Assembly (NCBI GenBank): GCA_963575745.1
Contig: CAUYUJ010011270.1
Location: 1-64,000 of the forward strand
Length of the DNA: 64,000 nucleotides
Direction of reading: 5' to 3'
Origin: Prorocentrum cordatum
Taxonomy: Eukaryota; Sar; Dinophyceae; Prorocentrales; Prorocentraceae
Shown here: positions 42,168 through 51,651 of the stretch, piece by piece
Numbering within the stretch: position 1 is the stretch's first letter
Layout of the letters: each line of letters opens with the position of its first letter
Notes under the pieces: model-generated
Told to the model about the DNA's origin: nothing
Database searches by the model: none
Seen by the model: the letters and a program-made list of their open reading frames with translations, nothing else
Position numbers and translations under genes: made by a program

Positions 42168-43117
42168 CGGCGGCGGCGGCGGCGGCGCGACCCTGCCCGA
42201 TAAATCGATTGACGTGGCGGGCGGGAGGGCATCCGTTTCGGAAGAGGCTGGCCCTCCGCGGGCGCGTCACTGACCCTCTTCGCTGGCGCGTGCTTGGCCC
42301 ACGGAGTCTTTTGTCTCCAATCATCCTCCTCCTGCCGAAGCGGAGACGTGAGAGGAGCACCCATCCCGCGCCGTGCGTGGCTTTCTGTCCATGTCCGTGC
42401 CGTGACAGGAGCATCCCGCGCCGTGCTGCGGGTGCGCTCTCTGCCTCTGCGGGCACGGTCACCAGCCTCTTCTCGGGGGGAGCCGCTGCCGGAGATCACA
42501 ATCGTGTGGTGCGGATCACCCGACTGCTCGGCCTGGGCCCGCGCGCTGTCGGCCTCCGACGGAAGCTCCGTCAGCCTGAGCCCGCTCCTCGCCGCCATCG
42601 GCGGGCCACTAGCGCCTGCGCCCCCACGAGCTGTTGCTGCCTCTCGCCGCCCGCTTGATGACGCTGTTGCAGCCAACTGGCGCTGGCGCGGCGACGCCTC
42701 TCTCTGGCGACTCTGGGCGTTTGACAGGCGCCGCTGCTGCCTCACCCACCGCTGCAGATCCCAGTGGTACCGTACACAGTCTTCGATCCCAGTCGCCCCT
42801 GGCGGGTTCCGACGCTCCCAGTCTATCATCTGAGTGTTCCACCTGATCTCCTCATCGCTCAACTGCCTGCGTGCGGTCGCGTCCAGGCATCCGTAGGGTC
42901 TCTCCTGGCCCTCCCAGACTCCTGGACGGTCGAAGATCATCATGCCGTCATTGTCCAACTGCTGCTGCTTATGTTGGACCCAGCGCAGGCGGCGCTCATG
43001 ATCCAACGCCTCATCGTGTTCGCCCTCCTGACGCGCTAACTTGATATTCAACTCGCACCGCTCCCTCTGGCTCCGCAAGCCTTTGCGCTGGTTGAGCAAG
43101 TACTCCCAGGTGCCGAC
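42164..43117 (-). CDS. unknown Arg/Gln-rich protein, upstream ORF of overlapping pair
   Basis: The frame is open from a likely splice acceptor (minus strand CTTCAG then GTCGGCACC, exon from 43,117) to TGA at 42,164, where it meets the ATG of the next ORF. It begins VGTWEYLLNQRKGL and has a charged helical N-terminal third with DWERRNPPGATGIEDCVRYH, then Arg/Ser-rich low complexity ending in an Arg run coded by a GGC repeat on the plus strand. No in-frame ATG lies near the start. GAGCTC satellite lies immediately upstream, apparently in the intron. Function unknown. Confidence 0.45.
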   Translation of the reverse strand, partial: VGTWEYLLNQRKGLRSQRERCELNIKLARQEGEHDEALDHERRLRWVQHKQQQLDNDGMMIFDRPGVWEGQERPYGCLDATARRQLSDEEIRWNTQMIDWERRNPPGATGIEDCVRYHWDLQRWVRQQRRLSNAQSRQREASPRQRQLAATASSSGRREAATARGGAGASGPPMAARSGLRLTELPSEADSARAQAEQSGDPHHTIVISGSGSPREEAGDRARRGRERTRSTARDAPVTARTWTESHARRGMGAPLTSPLRQEEDDWRQKTPWAKHAPAKRVSDAPAEGQPLPKRMPSRPPRQSIYRAGSRRRRRRR

Positions 43118-43124
43118 CTGAAGA

Positions 43125-43470
43125 TGGGAGCTCTACTACACATGGTATGTCAGAGCTCCCTGGGAGCTCTAACATCCTCTAGCATGCCATGTTAGATCTC
43201 CATGGGAGCTCTAACATGGTATGTTAGAGCTCCAATGGAGCTCTAACACCCTCTAACATGCCATGTTAGAGCTCCCAGGGAGCTCTAACATGGCATGTTA
43301 GAGCTCCCTGTGAGCTCTAACATCATGTAGCATGCCATGTTAGAGCTCCAGGTGAGCTCTAACATGGCATGTTAGAGCTCCAATGTAGCTCTAACATCCT
43401 CTAACCTGCCACGTTAGAGCCCCATGGGAGCTCTAACCATGGCATGTTAGAGCTCCATGGGAGCTCTTAT
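43125..43470. repeat. GAGCTC hairpin satellite, probably intronic
   Basis: About eight hairpin units with ACATCCTCTAACATGCCATG spacers. The block ends a few bases outside the apparent acceptor at 43,118-43,120, as the kinase-intron block does. Confidence 0.85.
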
Positions 43471-43546
43471 CAGACAGGGGGGGGGGGTACTACAGCTAGC
43501 CCAGATTTGGCTGGTCTGACCTGGCGCCCTTTGCCCTTGCCCTTGC

Positions 43547-43632
43547 GCCCCATTTCTGGCATGGCAGCCTGCAGGCGCTGCAAGAAATGCCTTGAGCCGA
43601 GGTGCTTGCGCTACAGGAAAGCTGGGTGTGCT
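43547..43632. repeat. copy C: right-hand end of the 0.95-kb duplication
   Basis: GCCCCATTTCTGGCATGGCA through GAGGTGCTTGCGCTACAG matches the ends of copies A and B. Like copy B it continues into a CTGTTGCAGCGG array. Confidence 0.85.
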
Positions 43633-43636
43633 ACTA

Positions 43637-43850
43637 CTGCAGCGGCTGTTGCAGCGGCTGTTGCAGCGGCTGTTGCAGCGGCTGTTGCAGCGGCTGTTGC
43701 AGCGGCTGTTGCAGCGGCTGTTGCGGCGGCTGTTGCGGCGGCTGTTGCAGCGGCTGTTGCAGCGGCTGTTGCAGCGGCTGTTGCAGCGGCTGTTGCAGCG
43801 GCTGTTGCAGCGGCTGTTGCAGCGGCTGTTGCAGCGGCTGTTGCAGCGGG
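43637..43850. repeat. CTGTTGCAGCGG tandem array 3
   Basis: About 18 twelve-base units, two with GTTGCGGCGG. It is entered through CTACTACTGCAGCGG, exactly as arrays 1 and 2. Confidence 0.95.
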
Positions 43851-44150
43851 GAAGACGGCCTCGTCGCTGCTCCTGCCTCGTCCTGCTCCCCCCTCCTCCT
43901 TCAGCCCCATCACCCCCCTCATCCCCCTCCTCCTGAGGGCGGCCCTGGGCGCCCGATGCTTCCCACCCCCGCCCTCCCACCCTCGCCGCCGACAACCGCC
44001 GCCACGGGCAACAGCAGCCCCCCCCCCCCCATCGGCGACCTTCAGGTCCCCAGCGGCGGGCAGCGCCGCCCGCGGCAGCGGCGCCCACTGAGGGGCGCAG
44101 GGGGGGAGGTAAGGTCGGACGACGTTGGGCGGCGCTCTTTTTCAACAAAC
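43851..44150. other. GC-rich spacer, no gene
   Basis: C/T-rich sequence with a C-run near 44,019-44,030. Pro/Ser-rich frames without domain. Confidence 0.5.
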
Positions 44151-45157
44151 TTATGGCACGGCCTTGGTGCCTGGGCACAGTGCTGCGACCGTCGCGTCGA
44201 AACGCAGAACCCAGTTCCCCGGGCTGCTGTAGAGCTGTTCGACGGCTCTGCCGGCACCCGCTTCATCCCCCGAGCGGCACAGCACGCAAGTTCGCTGCAC
44301 CAGGCGGGGATTGGCCTGCCTCTTGAAGAACTTGCAGAGCTTCCTGGGGCTCTTGTAATAGATCACACACCCACTCGGCGTCTGGGCAAGCGCTCGCAAA
44401 ACGTGGGGCAGCGTAGGCAGGTCTTCCGCGAGAGCCTCTGTTACAGCCACGTGGTAGCTCTTGCGCGAGTTCCGAAGCTTCTCCGTGTACTGGATGCCTT
44501 TTGGAGAATCCTCCCGTGCAAAGTCAGTCGGCGTTGTGAAAAAAAGCTCCCGTGAACGCTGCCACGATCTGGGCGGCGATGCAATGGTCGGTGTCAGCTG
44601 TTGGCGCCAAGACTACGTGCCCCTTCTTCTTCCCCTGGGCCGTGTGACTGGCAAGATAGTCCAGGAAGTCCACGGGGTCCTGAAACACATTGAAACGCAA
44701 GCGCTGCGCCTCGCTGCGAGCGCCCCCATCTACCATGCGAGCCAGCATGAGCCCAGCGGGGCGCGGGGGGGGCAGCAAGTAAGCGTCGCGGCCCGCAGCT
44801 GGCCTGGCACTGCGCAAGACTTTCTCCTTTCGGGTACCCCTGGCCTTGGCGGCGGCCTTCGCCCCCCCAAGATTGCGCTCTCGGATCTTGGCCCCCCGCT
44901 TGGCGACGGCGGCGGCGACTTTTGCAACGGGCCCGACTGGATCTGCGCCGCTCGCCTGGGCCGCCTCCTGAGCCAGCGCAGCGAGATCGGGGGGGGCCCT
45001 CGGCGAGAAGGCGGGCGCGCTTGCTCGGGGAAGCGGCCACCATGGCGTCGACGGCAGCTGCTCGCCTGCGCCCGAAGCCTACCTCTGTCCGACGTGCTGC
45101 CCCAGGCTCCCGCGTGCTTCCCTTGTCGCGCCCCTCGGCCCTCCTCAGCGGCACGAT
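44151..45157 (-). CDS. unknown gene with T-run frameshift
   Basis: Coding-like sequence follows the hAT-like gene on the same strand. An Ala/Lys-rich part (VAKVAAAVAKRGAKIRERN) leads to LRFNVFQDPVDFLDYLASHT and HVVLAPTADTDHCIAAQIV, with a stop at 44,524. One base of slippage in the T-run near 44,543-44,550 gives TTPTDFAREDSPKGIQYTEK. This continues through CVIYYKSPRKLCKFFKRQ and RTCVLCRSGDEA to a stop at 44,151. The continuity shows one product. Family unknown. It could be a second product or C-terminal extension of the transposase-like gene. Confidence 0.4.
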
Positions 45158-47852
45158 CTACCCCTGCGCGACCTCATGTAGCTTGGGCACATGCCTGTGC
45201 CAACGACTGGCGGCAGAGCTGCTCTCGTCGTTGCCACCCAGCCACGCGCGCAGCAACCTGCTGGAGGGCGCCTGGTCCACGAGCGTGCACTCCTCGACGG
45301 ACATGTCGAGGAGCCGCGCCCTCTCGGGGCAATGCGCTTCCGAGAAACGGCGGAATCGCCTCTCCAAGTTGCCCGTGCTCGTTTTCCATACAAGGAAGAG
45401 CTCCACGAGGCGACGGCCGCTGGGGAGCTCGGGCCACTCCACCGCAGCGCGGCCCCAAGCCTGCCGCGCGGTGCCCCCGTTTCGACGATGCACCTCGGCA
45501 CGGGGCAACATTTGCTGCAGCTGGGAGATTGCCTTCTGATCGGGGAGGTCTGCCGCCTGGCAGACGCGCTTCAAACGGGCCTCGGCTTCTGTTGCATGCT
45601 CTGCTGTTGCAGACAGGGGCAGGGGGGAAGGCAAGCGAAAGGCTGTAAAGGCGTGCAACCAAGAATGCTCTGGCCGATATAGCTTCATGTTCTCCTTCAC
45701 ATTGGCCGCGATCCCCTGCGCTCGTCGAAGAGCCGCGTGGGCGGTTTCGCGGGCTCGGGGCCACGTGCTCCAATCGCCGATGCCAGCGGTCTGGGCGCCA
45801 ATGCCGCACGCGAACCGCTTCGCGGCCTTCAGAAACTTGAGGGTGACGCCAGTAAACGTGTCGGGGATGGCCAGAATATTCCCCTGGACGAAGAATGTAT
45901 CCAGCTTGGAGAGGAAAGCGGCGGCCCTGGATTGAACGCTGGCAGCGTCGGGGTTGCTCTTGCCTCCGGTGGCGACCCAGGAGTAGCGCTCCGCGCTCAA
46001 GTCGGCCAGCAACCCCCCCAGGAGCAGGCGCGAACTGTTCTCGCCCCCGAGCCCTTCCAGAATATGTCGGGCGAGAATGCGCCGATCTTTGTCATTCCCC
46101 TGGGACTCCGCTCCGAGCGCCTCGAGAATGACTTCCCAACGCCGACTTTCCCGCGCATAGGGCCTCGCCCGACTGTTGAAACGCTGGGGGGCCCAGCCGA
46201 AGTTTTTGACGAACGCGGCGCCGTCTTCCACCAGCTGCTGCCCCCCGAGTGTGTTGCGGAACACGGTGGAGGTAGTCAGGAACTTGGCCAGACTTGGCGG
46301 CTTCTTACCCGGTCGTTATTTCGCTGTCTCCTTTCATCGAATTGGCCAGAACCTTCTGGGGCGAGTGAGAATCGCCCCACGCGCGAAACGCCAGCCCAGG
46401 GAACGTAGCTGTTGCAGCCAGGGGTACACTTAGATCCGCCCCATCGCTGCGCCATGCCCGAGTCTCCTGTCGCACATGCTTGCGCAAGTCCCCGCCCAGC
46501 CCCCCGCCTGCCGCCTGGCACGCGCGACGGACGCGCTCCTCCAGCATGGAAGCCTTGCCGTCGCAGCCCATGCCCCGCGGGAACTCCCGCATCCCGATCA
46601 CCCGATCCACGATCCAGGGCCCTCTGGGGCCCAGCTGTTCCAGCCAGCCTGCCTCGAGGCCGTAGCTTGGGAGGAAGTCCAAAGCCTTCGGGATCGACCA
46701 CAGCACGGTGCCAATTTCGACCTGGTCCGCGCGGTCGAGGCCGTCCGCAGCCAAACGAAAAACAGCACCATGTTTGAGGACCCTCTGCGTGATGATCTTC
46801 TCGTGCTGAGCCATGGTGGCCACCAGCCCCCGGCACTGCCGACTAGACTCCAAAACTTGGCGGTCGCCCCCAACGAAGGCATCCCGCCACACGTCGAAAC
46901 TACTGAAGGAAGTGGTTGTCTCCAACATTGCACGGGTGGCGACCACTGCGCGGCAACCAGGGCGCTGGTCGGCGTTGCGGACGACGGCGGGCGCAGGCGC
47001 CACGGCTGTTGCAGCTGCTGCAGCCGTTGTTGAGAACGCAGACACGGGGAGACCCTGGTGCGCACCTTCCGCTCGAATCCGCTCTTTCCACGCCGCTTCT
47101 GCCGCCTGGTGCTCCTCGCACTGTGCATGGCGCACGGGGTTTTCCTTGCGTTGGAAACTCGCGGATCCCTGGCCTATGGTGGAATGGCAGCGAGCGCCCT
47201 TGAACGCCGAGCAGAACAAGCAGACTGCAAATCTACCACCAACGCAGCCTATCCAAGTTTCACTCTTCAGTGTTACTGGATTCGTCGCAGACATCGAGGC
47301 GCCCCAATTCTCCTTGTTCTTCCAAAATCTGCAGGCGCCGCAGGTGGAGACGTGCTTTGGGTAGTCGTGGCTGGCGACGTGCTCCTCCAGGGTCATGGAC
47401 AACGAAGGCGGGAACTTCTCGACTACTTTGCTCGGGGCGGCCTTCGCCTTCGCTCTTGCAGCCGCGGCTGCCTCGCTGCTGGAGCCGCTGTCCTCTTCGG
47501 AGCCGCTGTCGGAGCCGCTGTTGGAGCCGCTGTCCTCTTCGGAGCCCGCTGCGTCGGCAACTCCGTCGGCGCCGTCGGCGTCGGACCCTACGTCAGCATC
47601 GGCGTCCGAGCTGTTGCAGCTGCCACGGCTTGGCGAAGCTGCCCTCGACGAGGCCGCAGGGCTCGGGCTCGGGCTCGGCGAAGCTGCCCTCGAAGAAGAA
47701 GCAGGGCTCGGCGAAGCTGCCCTTGAAGAAGAAGCAGGGCTCGGCGAAGCTGCCCTCGAAAAAGAAGCAGGGCTCGGCGAAGCTGCCCTCGAAAAAGGAG
47801 AGGGCGACGAGGCTGGAGGGCTCGGGGACACCGCCCCAGCGGACGACGACAT
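45158..47852 (-). CDS. hAT-transposase-like protein, one frameshift
   Basis: Start chosen at ATG 47,852 (MSSSAGAVS). Residues 10-80 contain an 11-residue repeat (SPASSSRAASP), coded by 33-base DNA repeats at about 47,690-47,815. An acidic Ser/Asp region follows, then a TTF/BED-like zinc finger: STCGACRFWK, WIGCVGGRFAVCLFC, and RHAQCEEH. Further on is RGLVATMAQHEKIITQRVL, then GCDGKASMLEERV, reminiscent of the hAT core around the second acidic residue. After a frame change near 46,305-46,330: PQRFNSRARPYARE, and ELFLVWKTSTGNLERRF with R-x-R-L downstream, like the hAT dimerisation segment. No TIRs were found, so a domesticated or dead transposase is likely. Confidence 0.5.
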
Positions 47853-47856
47853 TATT

Positions 47857-47875
47857 TTGAGCCAAGTCCTACGGA
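47857..47875 (-). other. probable spliced-leader relic at hAT-like gene start
   Basis: Minus strand TCCGTAG-GAC-TTGGCTCAA lies 4 bases before the ATG at 47,852. The dinoflagellate spliced leader (22 nt) begins with CCGTAG and ends TTTTGGCTCAAG. Both ends are present in the right order with a short internal loss. This position is where a leader would sit in a retroposed trans-spliced mRNA. Confidence 0.5.
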
Positions 47876-47879
47876 CCAC

Positions 47880-48219
47880 AATGGTGACAATGGTGATGGT
47901 GATGGCGATGCTGATGGTATGGATGGTGATGGTGATGATGACGATGACGATGACGATGGTGATGATAATGATGATGATGATGATGATGATGATGATGGGG
48001 ATGGTGATGATGGTATGGTGAGGGCGGTCGTGATGGTGATGATGGTGATGGTGATGATGGTGATTCTGGATGTGATGAGCACCACCATCATCACCATCAC
48101 CATCGCCACCACCATCAGCACTACGATTTGATAACCACCATCATTACAATCGTCGTCGGAATCAAAACACAAAAACACTCAACTGACTCAACTGAAATCC
48201 GCCCTAAATCAAGCCAGTA
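47880..48219. repeat. GAT/GGT microsatellite and CCGCCCTAAATCAAGCCAG motif
   Basis: GATGGTGATGATG-type triplets occupy 47,880-48,120. At 48,178-48,219 lies CTCAACTGACTCAACTG followed by CCGCCCTAAATCAAGCCAGT. The same two words flank the LINE microsatellite at 14,425-14,470, with the second inverted relative to the first. Confidence 0.8.
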
Positions 48220-48740
48220 GTATTGCTGTGATAATTACCCGAGAAACCACATTGTCGCGTAGCCACGCAAGACTATTTGGGCTCCTTTTGGATGGTCGAT
48301 CTCTTCTGCGAATTGGCGGTGCCATCGCCTCCCATCACAGGTGGCAGAGATCCGTGATGCTGATTCAGAATGTCCTTAGCCTGCTGTATCCTCAGAAACC
48401 TGCGAGCCGTCGAGCGCCGTCGGCGCAAGGATCGGTGCCACGCAGGAGAATGTGATCGGAGCGAAGGTAACCGTGAGCGGCCATGCGCCTCGGGGGAAGC
48501 GGGCACGGACAGGAGGAGGAGGAGGAGGAAAACAGGGCAGGAGGGGGCAGGGAGGGAAGCCTCCCTCCCACCTCCTCCCTCCTTGCAGATTTACTAAAAC
48601 TATGGTAATGAGGACTTGGCTCTGTTTTACAATCAGCGGTCGACGCAAAAGTACGAAGCTGTGCCACGCCACCTGTACGGGTTGCACGATAACCTCAGGG
48701 TCTACATCGAAACACCCCCCCTCGACCTGAAGACCCAGGT
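48220..48740. other. unique DNA, possible isolated exon-like segments
   Basis: Two short segments have protein-like composition but on opposite strands: minus 48,300-48,405 (FLRIQQAKDILNQHHGS) and plus 48,606-48,755 (LFYNQRSTQKYEAVPRHL, then YGLHDNLRVYIETPPLDL). Neither has a start or clear splice sites that can be trusted, and no family is recognised. A GGAGGAGG/CCTCCTCC patch lies at 48,510-48,595. Confidence 0.25.
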
Positions 48741-48744
48741 CGAG

Positions 48745-51350
48745 CAAGTTACGCGCAAAATGTCCGCCGACCCCCGCTTGCCGGGGGTGCATGGGCCTGT
48801 AAAATGACTTGCCCTTTTGCACCTCCCCTGGGATCTGAAATCCGATTCGGGGGGGGTCTCCGAGCTCACCAACTCTTCTCCAGCGCCTCCGGAGCCTCCG
48901 TTTCTACACTCAGCGGCCTCCAAGATACCTAAGAATCGATCTACGCTTGCTCAAACAGGGTTCCTGTGCCGAAGTCCTGAAGACGACCAAGATAGCCTCA
49001 AGACTGCCCTGGAAGCCTCAAAGACGCCCCGCGATGGCTCCAAGACGACCCCCGAGAGGGCCCCAAGAAGCAAGAATCGTCCAAATCCCCAGTGGAAACG
49101 TGTGACTTCAACATATTGCCAATTTCAATCTCAGCAACGTGCAGGACAGCTGAAGAGGCCCCCAAGATCATTCCAAGACGGTCAAAAATTAGACTGGCGA
49201 AGGACCCAACCATATGCAGTTGAGAGTACCGCAATTGTGAATATCTTCTTCGGTGGCGCTCCCTATGGGGCCACGGGCCGTATGAGGGGTGTGCCGAAAT
49301 GCGTGGCAGTGTACACAACACGAACGAAGACGATAGGTCCGAATATGAAAGCTTGAGCGCGTGCGAGTCGGATCGCGAGCGAGTCTGATTATGAATGAAT
49401 CTGCGCGCGATTGATTCTATTCGCATGAATGCGTGCATGGATACGCCCAGTGTAAATGTATGTATACGACTGTGAACAGTTTGGGTCTGCGTGACTCTCG
49501 GTACTCGTGACTCTGAGCGTCGCCTCTGCAGGGGGCTTCCCTGGGAACCCCGACGGCAGCGCCCGCGCGCCGCGACGCCCATGTCGGCACGCCACACACC
49601 TGGTGTGCGGGACGCATGCGGACGGCAGCACTGGGGCCTTCGGTGGAGCTCCCTGTGGGGCCACGAAACGTGTGAGGGGTGTGCCCTATGGGGCCACGAA
49701 ACGTGTGAGGGGTGTGCCGAAATGGGTGTGCGGGACGCATGCGGACGGCAGCACTGGGGCCTTCGGTGGAGCTCCCTGTGGGGCCACGAAACGTGTGAGG
49801 GGTGTGCCGAAATGGGTGTGCGGGACGCATGCGGACGGCAGCATGGAGCTCCCGGGCACACGTGTGATGTGCGAAATGGGTGTGCGGGACGCATGCGGAC
49901 GGCAGCACTGGGGCCTTCGGTGGAGCTCCCTGTGGGGCCACGAAACGTGTGAGGGGTGTGCCGAAATGGGTGTGCGGGACGCATGCGGACGGCAGCCATG
50001 GGGCCTTCGGTGGAGCTCCCTATGGGGCCACGAAACGTGTGAGGGGTGTGCCGAAATGGGTGTGCGGGACGCATGCGGACGGCAGCCATGGGGCCTTCGG
50101 TGGAGCTCCCTATGGGGCCACGAAACGTGTGAGGGGTGTGCCGAAATGGGTGTGCGGGACGCATGCGGACGGCAGCCATGGGGCCTTCGGTGGAGCTCCC
50201 TATGGGGCCACGAAACGTGTGAGGGGTGTGCCGAAATGGGTGTGCGGGACGCATGCGGACGGCAGCACTGGGGCCTTCGGTGGAGCTCCCTGTGGGGCCA
50301 CGAAACGTGTGAGGGGTGTGCCGAAATGGGTGTGCGGGACGCATGCGGACGGCAGTGGGGCCTTCGGGGGCCTACGAAACGTGTGAGGGGTGTGTGGGGT
50401 GTGCGGGGCCACGCATGCCGGACGGCAGCACTGGGGCCTTCGGTGGAGCTCCCTGGGGGAAACACGAAAGTGCATGAGGGGTGTGCCGAAAATGGGTGTG
50501 CGGGACGCATGCGGACGGCAGCCATGGGGCCTTCGGTGGAGCTCCCTATGGGGCCACGAAACGTGTGAGGGGTGTGCCGAAATGGGTGTGCGGGACGCAT
50601 GCGGACGGCGCATGCGGACGGCAGCACATGGGGCCTTCGGTGGAGCTCCCTGTGGGGCCACGAAACGTGTGAGGGGTGTGCCGAAATGGGTGTGCGGGAC
50701 GCATGCGGACGGCAGCCATGGGGCCTTCGGTGGAGCTCCCTATGGGGCCACGAAACGTGTGAGGGGTGTGCCGAAATGGGTGTGCGGGACGCATGCGGAC
50801 GGCAGCCATGGGGCCTTCGGTGGAGCTCCCTATGGGGCCACGAAACGTGTGAGGGGTGTGCCGAAATGGGTGTGCGGGACGCATGCGGACGGCAGCACTG
50901 GGGCCTTCGGTGGAGCTCCCTATGGGGCCACGAAACGTGTGAGGGGTGTGCCGAAATGGGTGCGCGGGACGCATGCGGACGGCAGGAGGAGAGGAGGAGG
51001 AGAGGAGAGGAGGAGACGCGGGGCACCGTCTCTTCAAAACGAGGACCCAACACCACAGGATGGTTGGGAACAAGAGGGTCCCGACGGCCCAAGAGGACCC
51101 CCAAGATGGCCCAACACAACCCCAACAGGGCCCCACGAGGGGCCCATGAGAGAAAACCCGAGCTGACATTCCGAGCCCTCCGCCCTAAGAGGACCCCCGA
51201 GACCGCCAGCAGACGCCCAAGAAACTGCCAAGAGGTCCCAAGAGGCCCCCAAGAGGCCCAATAGAGACTTTCTAAGGGTCCCCAAGGGGCCTCACCCGTT
51301 GACTTCACCCCTCTTCTGAAAGTCGGCGGAGTGGCGCAAGCCTCTTGAAT
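48745..51350. mobile_element. TIR-bearing non-autonomous element, copy 2
   Basis: Left end near 48,765: GTCCGCCGACCCCCGCTTGC, then GGGGGTGCA, matching copy 1 at 4,507. Right end near 51,322: AGTCGGCGGAGTGGCGCAAG, then CCTCTTGAAT, matching copy 1's right end. Ends are inverted repeats (TCCGCCGAC). The interior begins with a segment shared with copy 1, then CCCAAGAGGCC repeats (48,970-49,190 and 51,040-51,290) and a large 90-bp satellite. No transposase frame. Confidence 0.5.
49597..50988. repeat. 90-bp tandem satellite
   Basis: GCATGCGGACGGCAG recurs at 49,981, 50,071, 50,161, 50,251 and 50,341, and again at 50,701, 50,791, 50,881 and 50,971, exactly 90 bases apart. Truncated units lie between (49,614-49,890 and 50,408-50,611). 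Each unit contains GGTGGAGCTCCCTATGGGGC and GTGTGAGGGGTGTGCCG. Because 90 is divisible by three, frames of 150-540 codons stay open on both strands; none is a gene. A single ancestral-looking unit is at 49,253-49,310. Confidence 0.95.
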
Positions 51351-51650
51351 GACCTAGCTAGCTACAGGCAAAAACTGGAGCTGACTCGACAGCACAAAGG
51401 CTGTAGCAAGGCAAGTAACAGAAAGTGTGACAACTGCTCACAGAACAACATTCAAGATGTGTTGCGCAAAGCGGGCGCAGCTTAGCAGAGCAAAATGTGA
51501 CTTTGTTGTTGGCGGGATTGCAGCGCCATTGATACTCCCCATACATTGTTTTCACTTTGGGGGCCTGCTGAACGCGCGTGCGGACTGACTCTGCCGCGCT
51601 GCGACGTCAGATGTCTGCACTTCGAGATTATACGAAATTGGGCAGGTATG
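51351..51650. other. unique spacer, no gene
   Basis: Relatively AT-rich sequence between TIR element copy 2 and a CCGTCGCCGCC repeat. Nothing recognised. Confidence 0.5.
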
Positions 51651-51651
51651 C

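Noticed and set aside
43444-43640. Plus-strand Cys-rich C-R-R-C-K-K-C-L-E-P-R-C motif as a zinc finger
   Set aside because: It recurs only because the duplication end is repeated at copies A-C. The supported coding strand of the block is minus, and the plus frame runs straight into the 12-base array.
48998-51308. Frames of 350-540 codons on both strands with repeated W-S-S-L-W-G-H-E or H-F-G-T-P-L-T-R-F peptides
   Set aside because: They follow from the 90-bp satellite, whose length is divisible by three. Opposite-strand frames are equally open.
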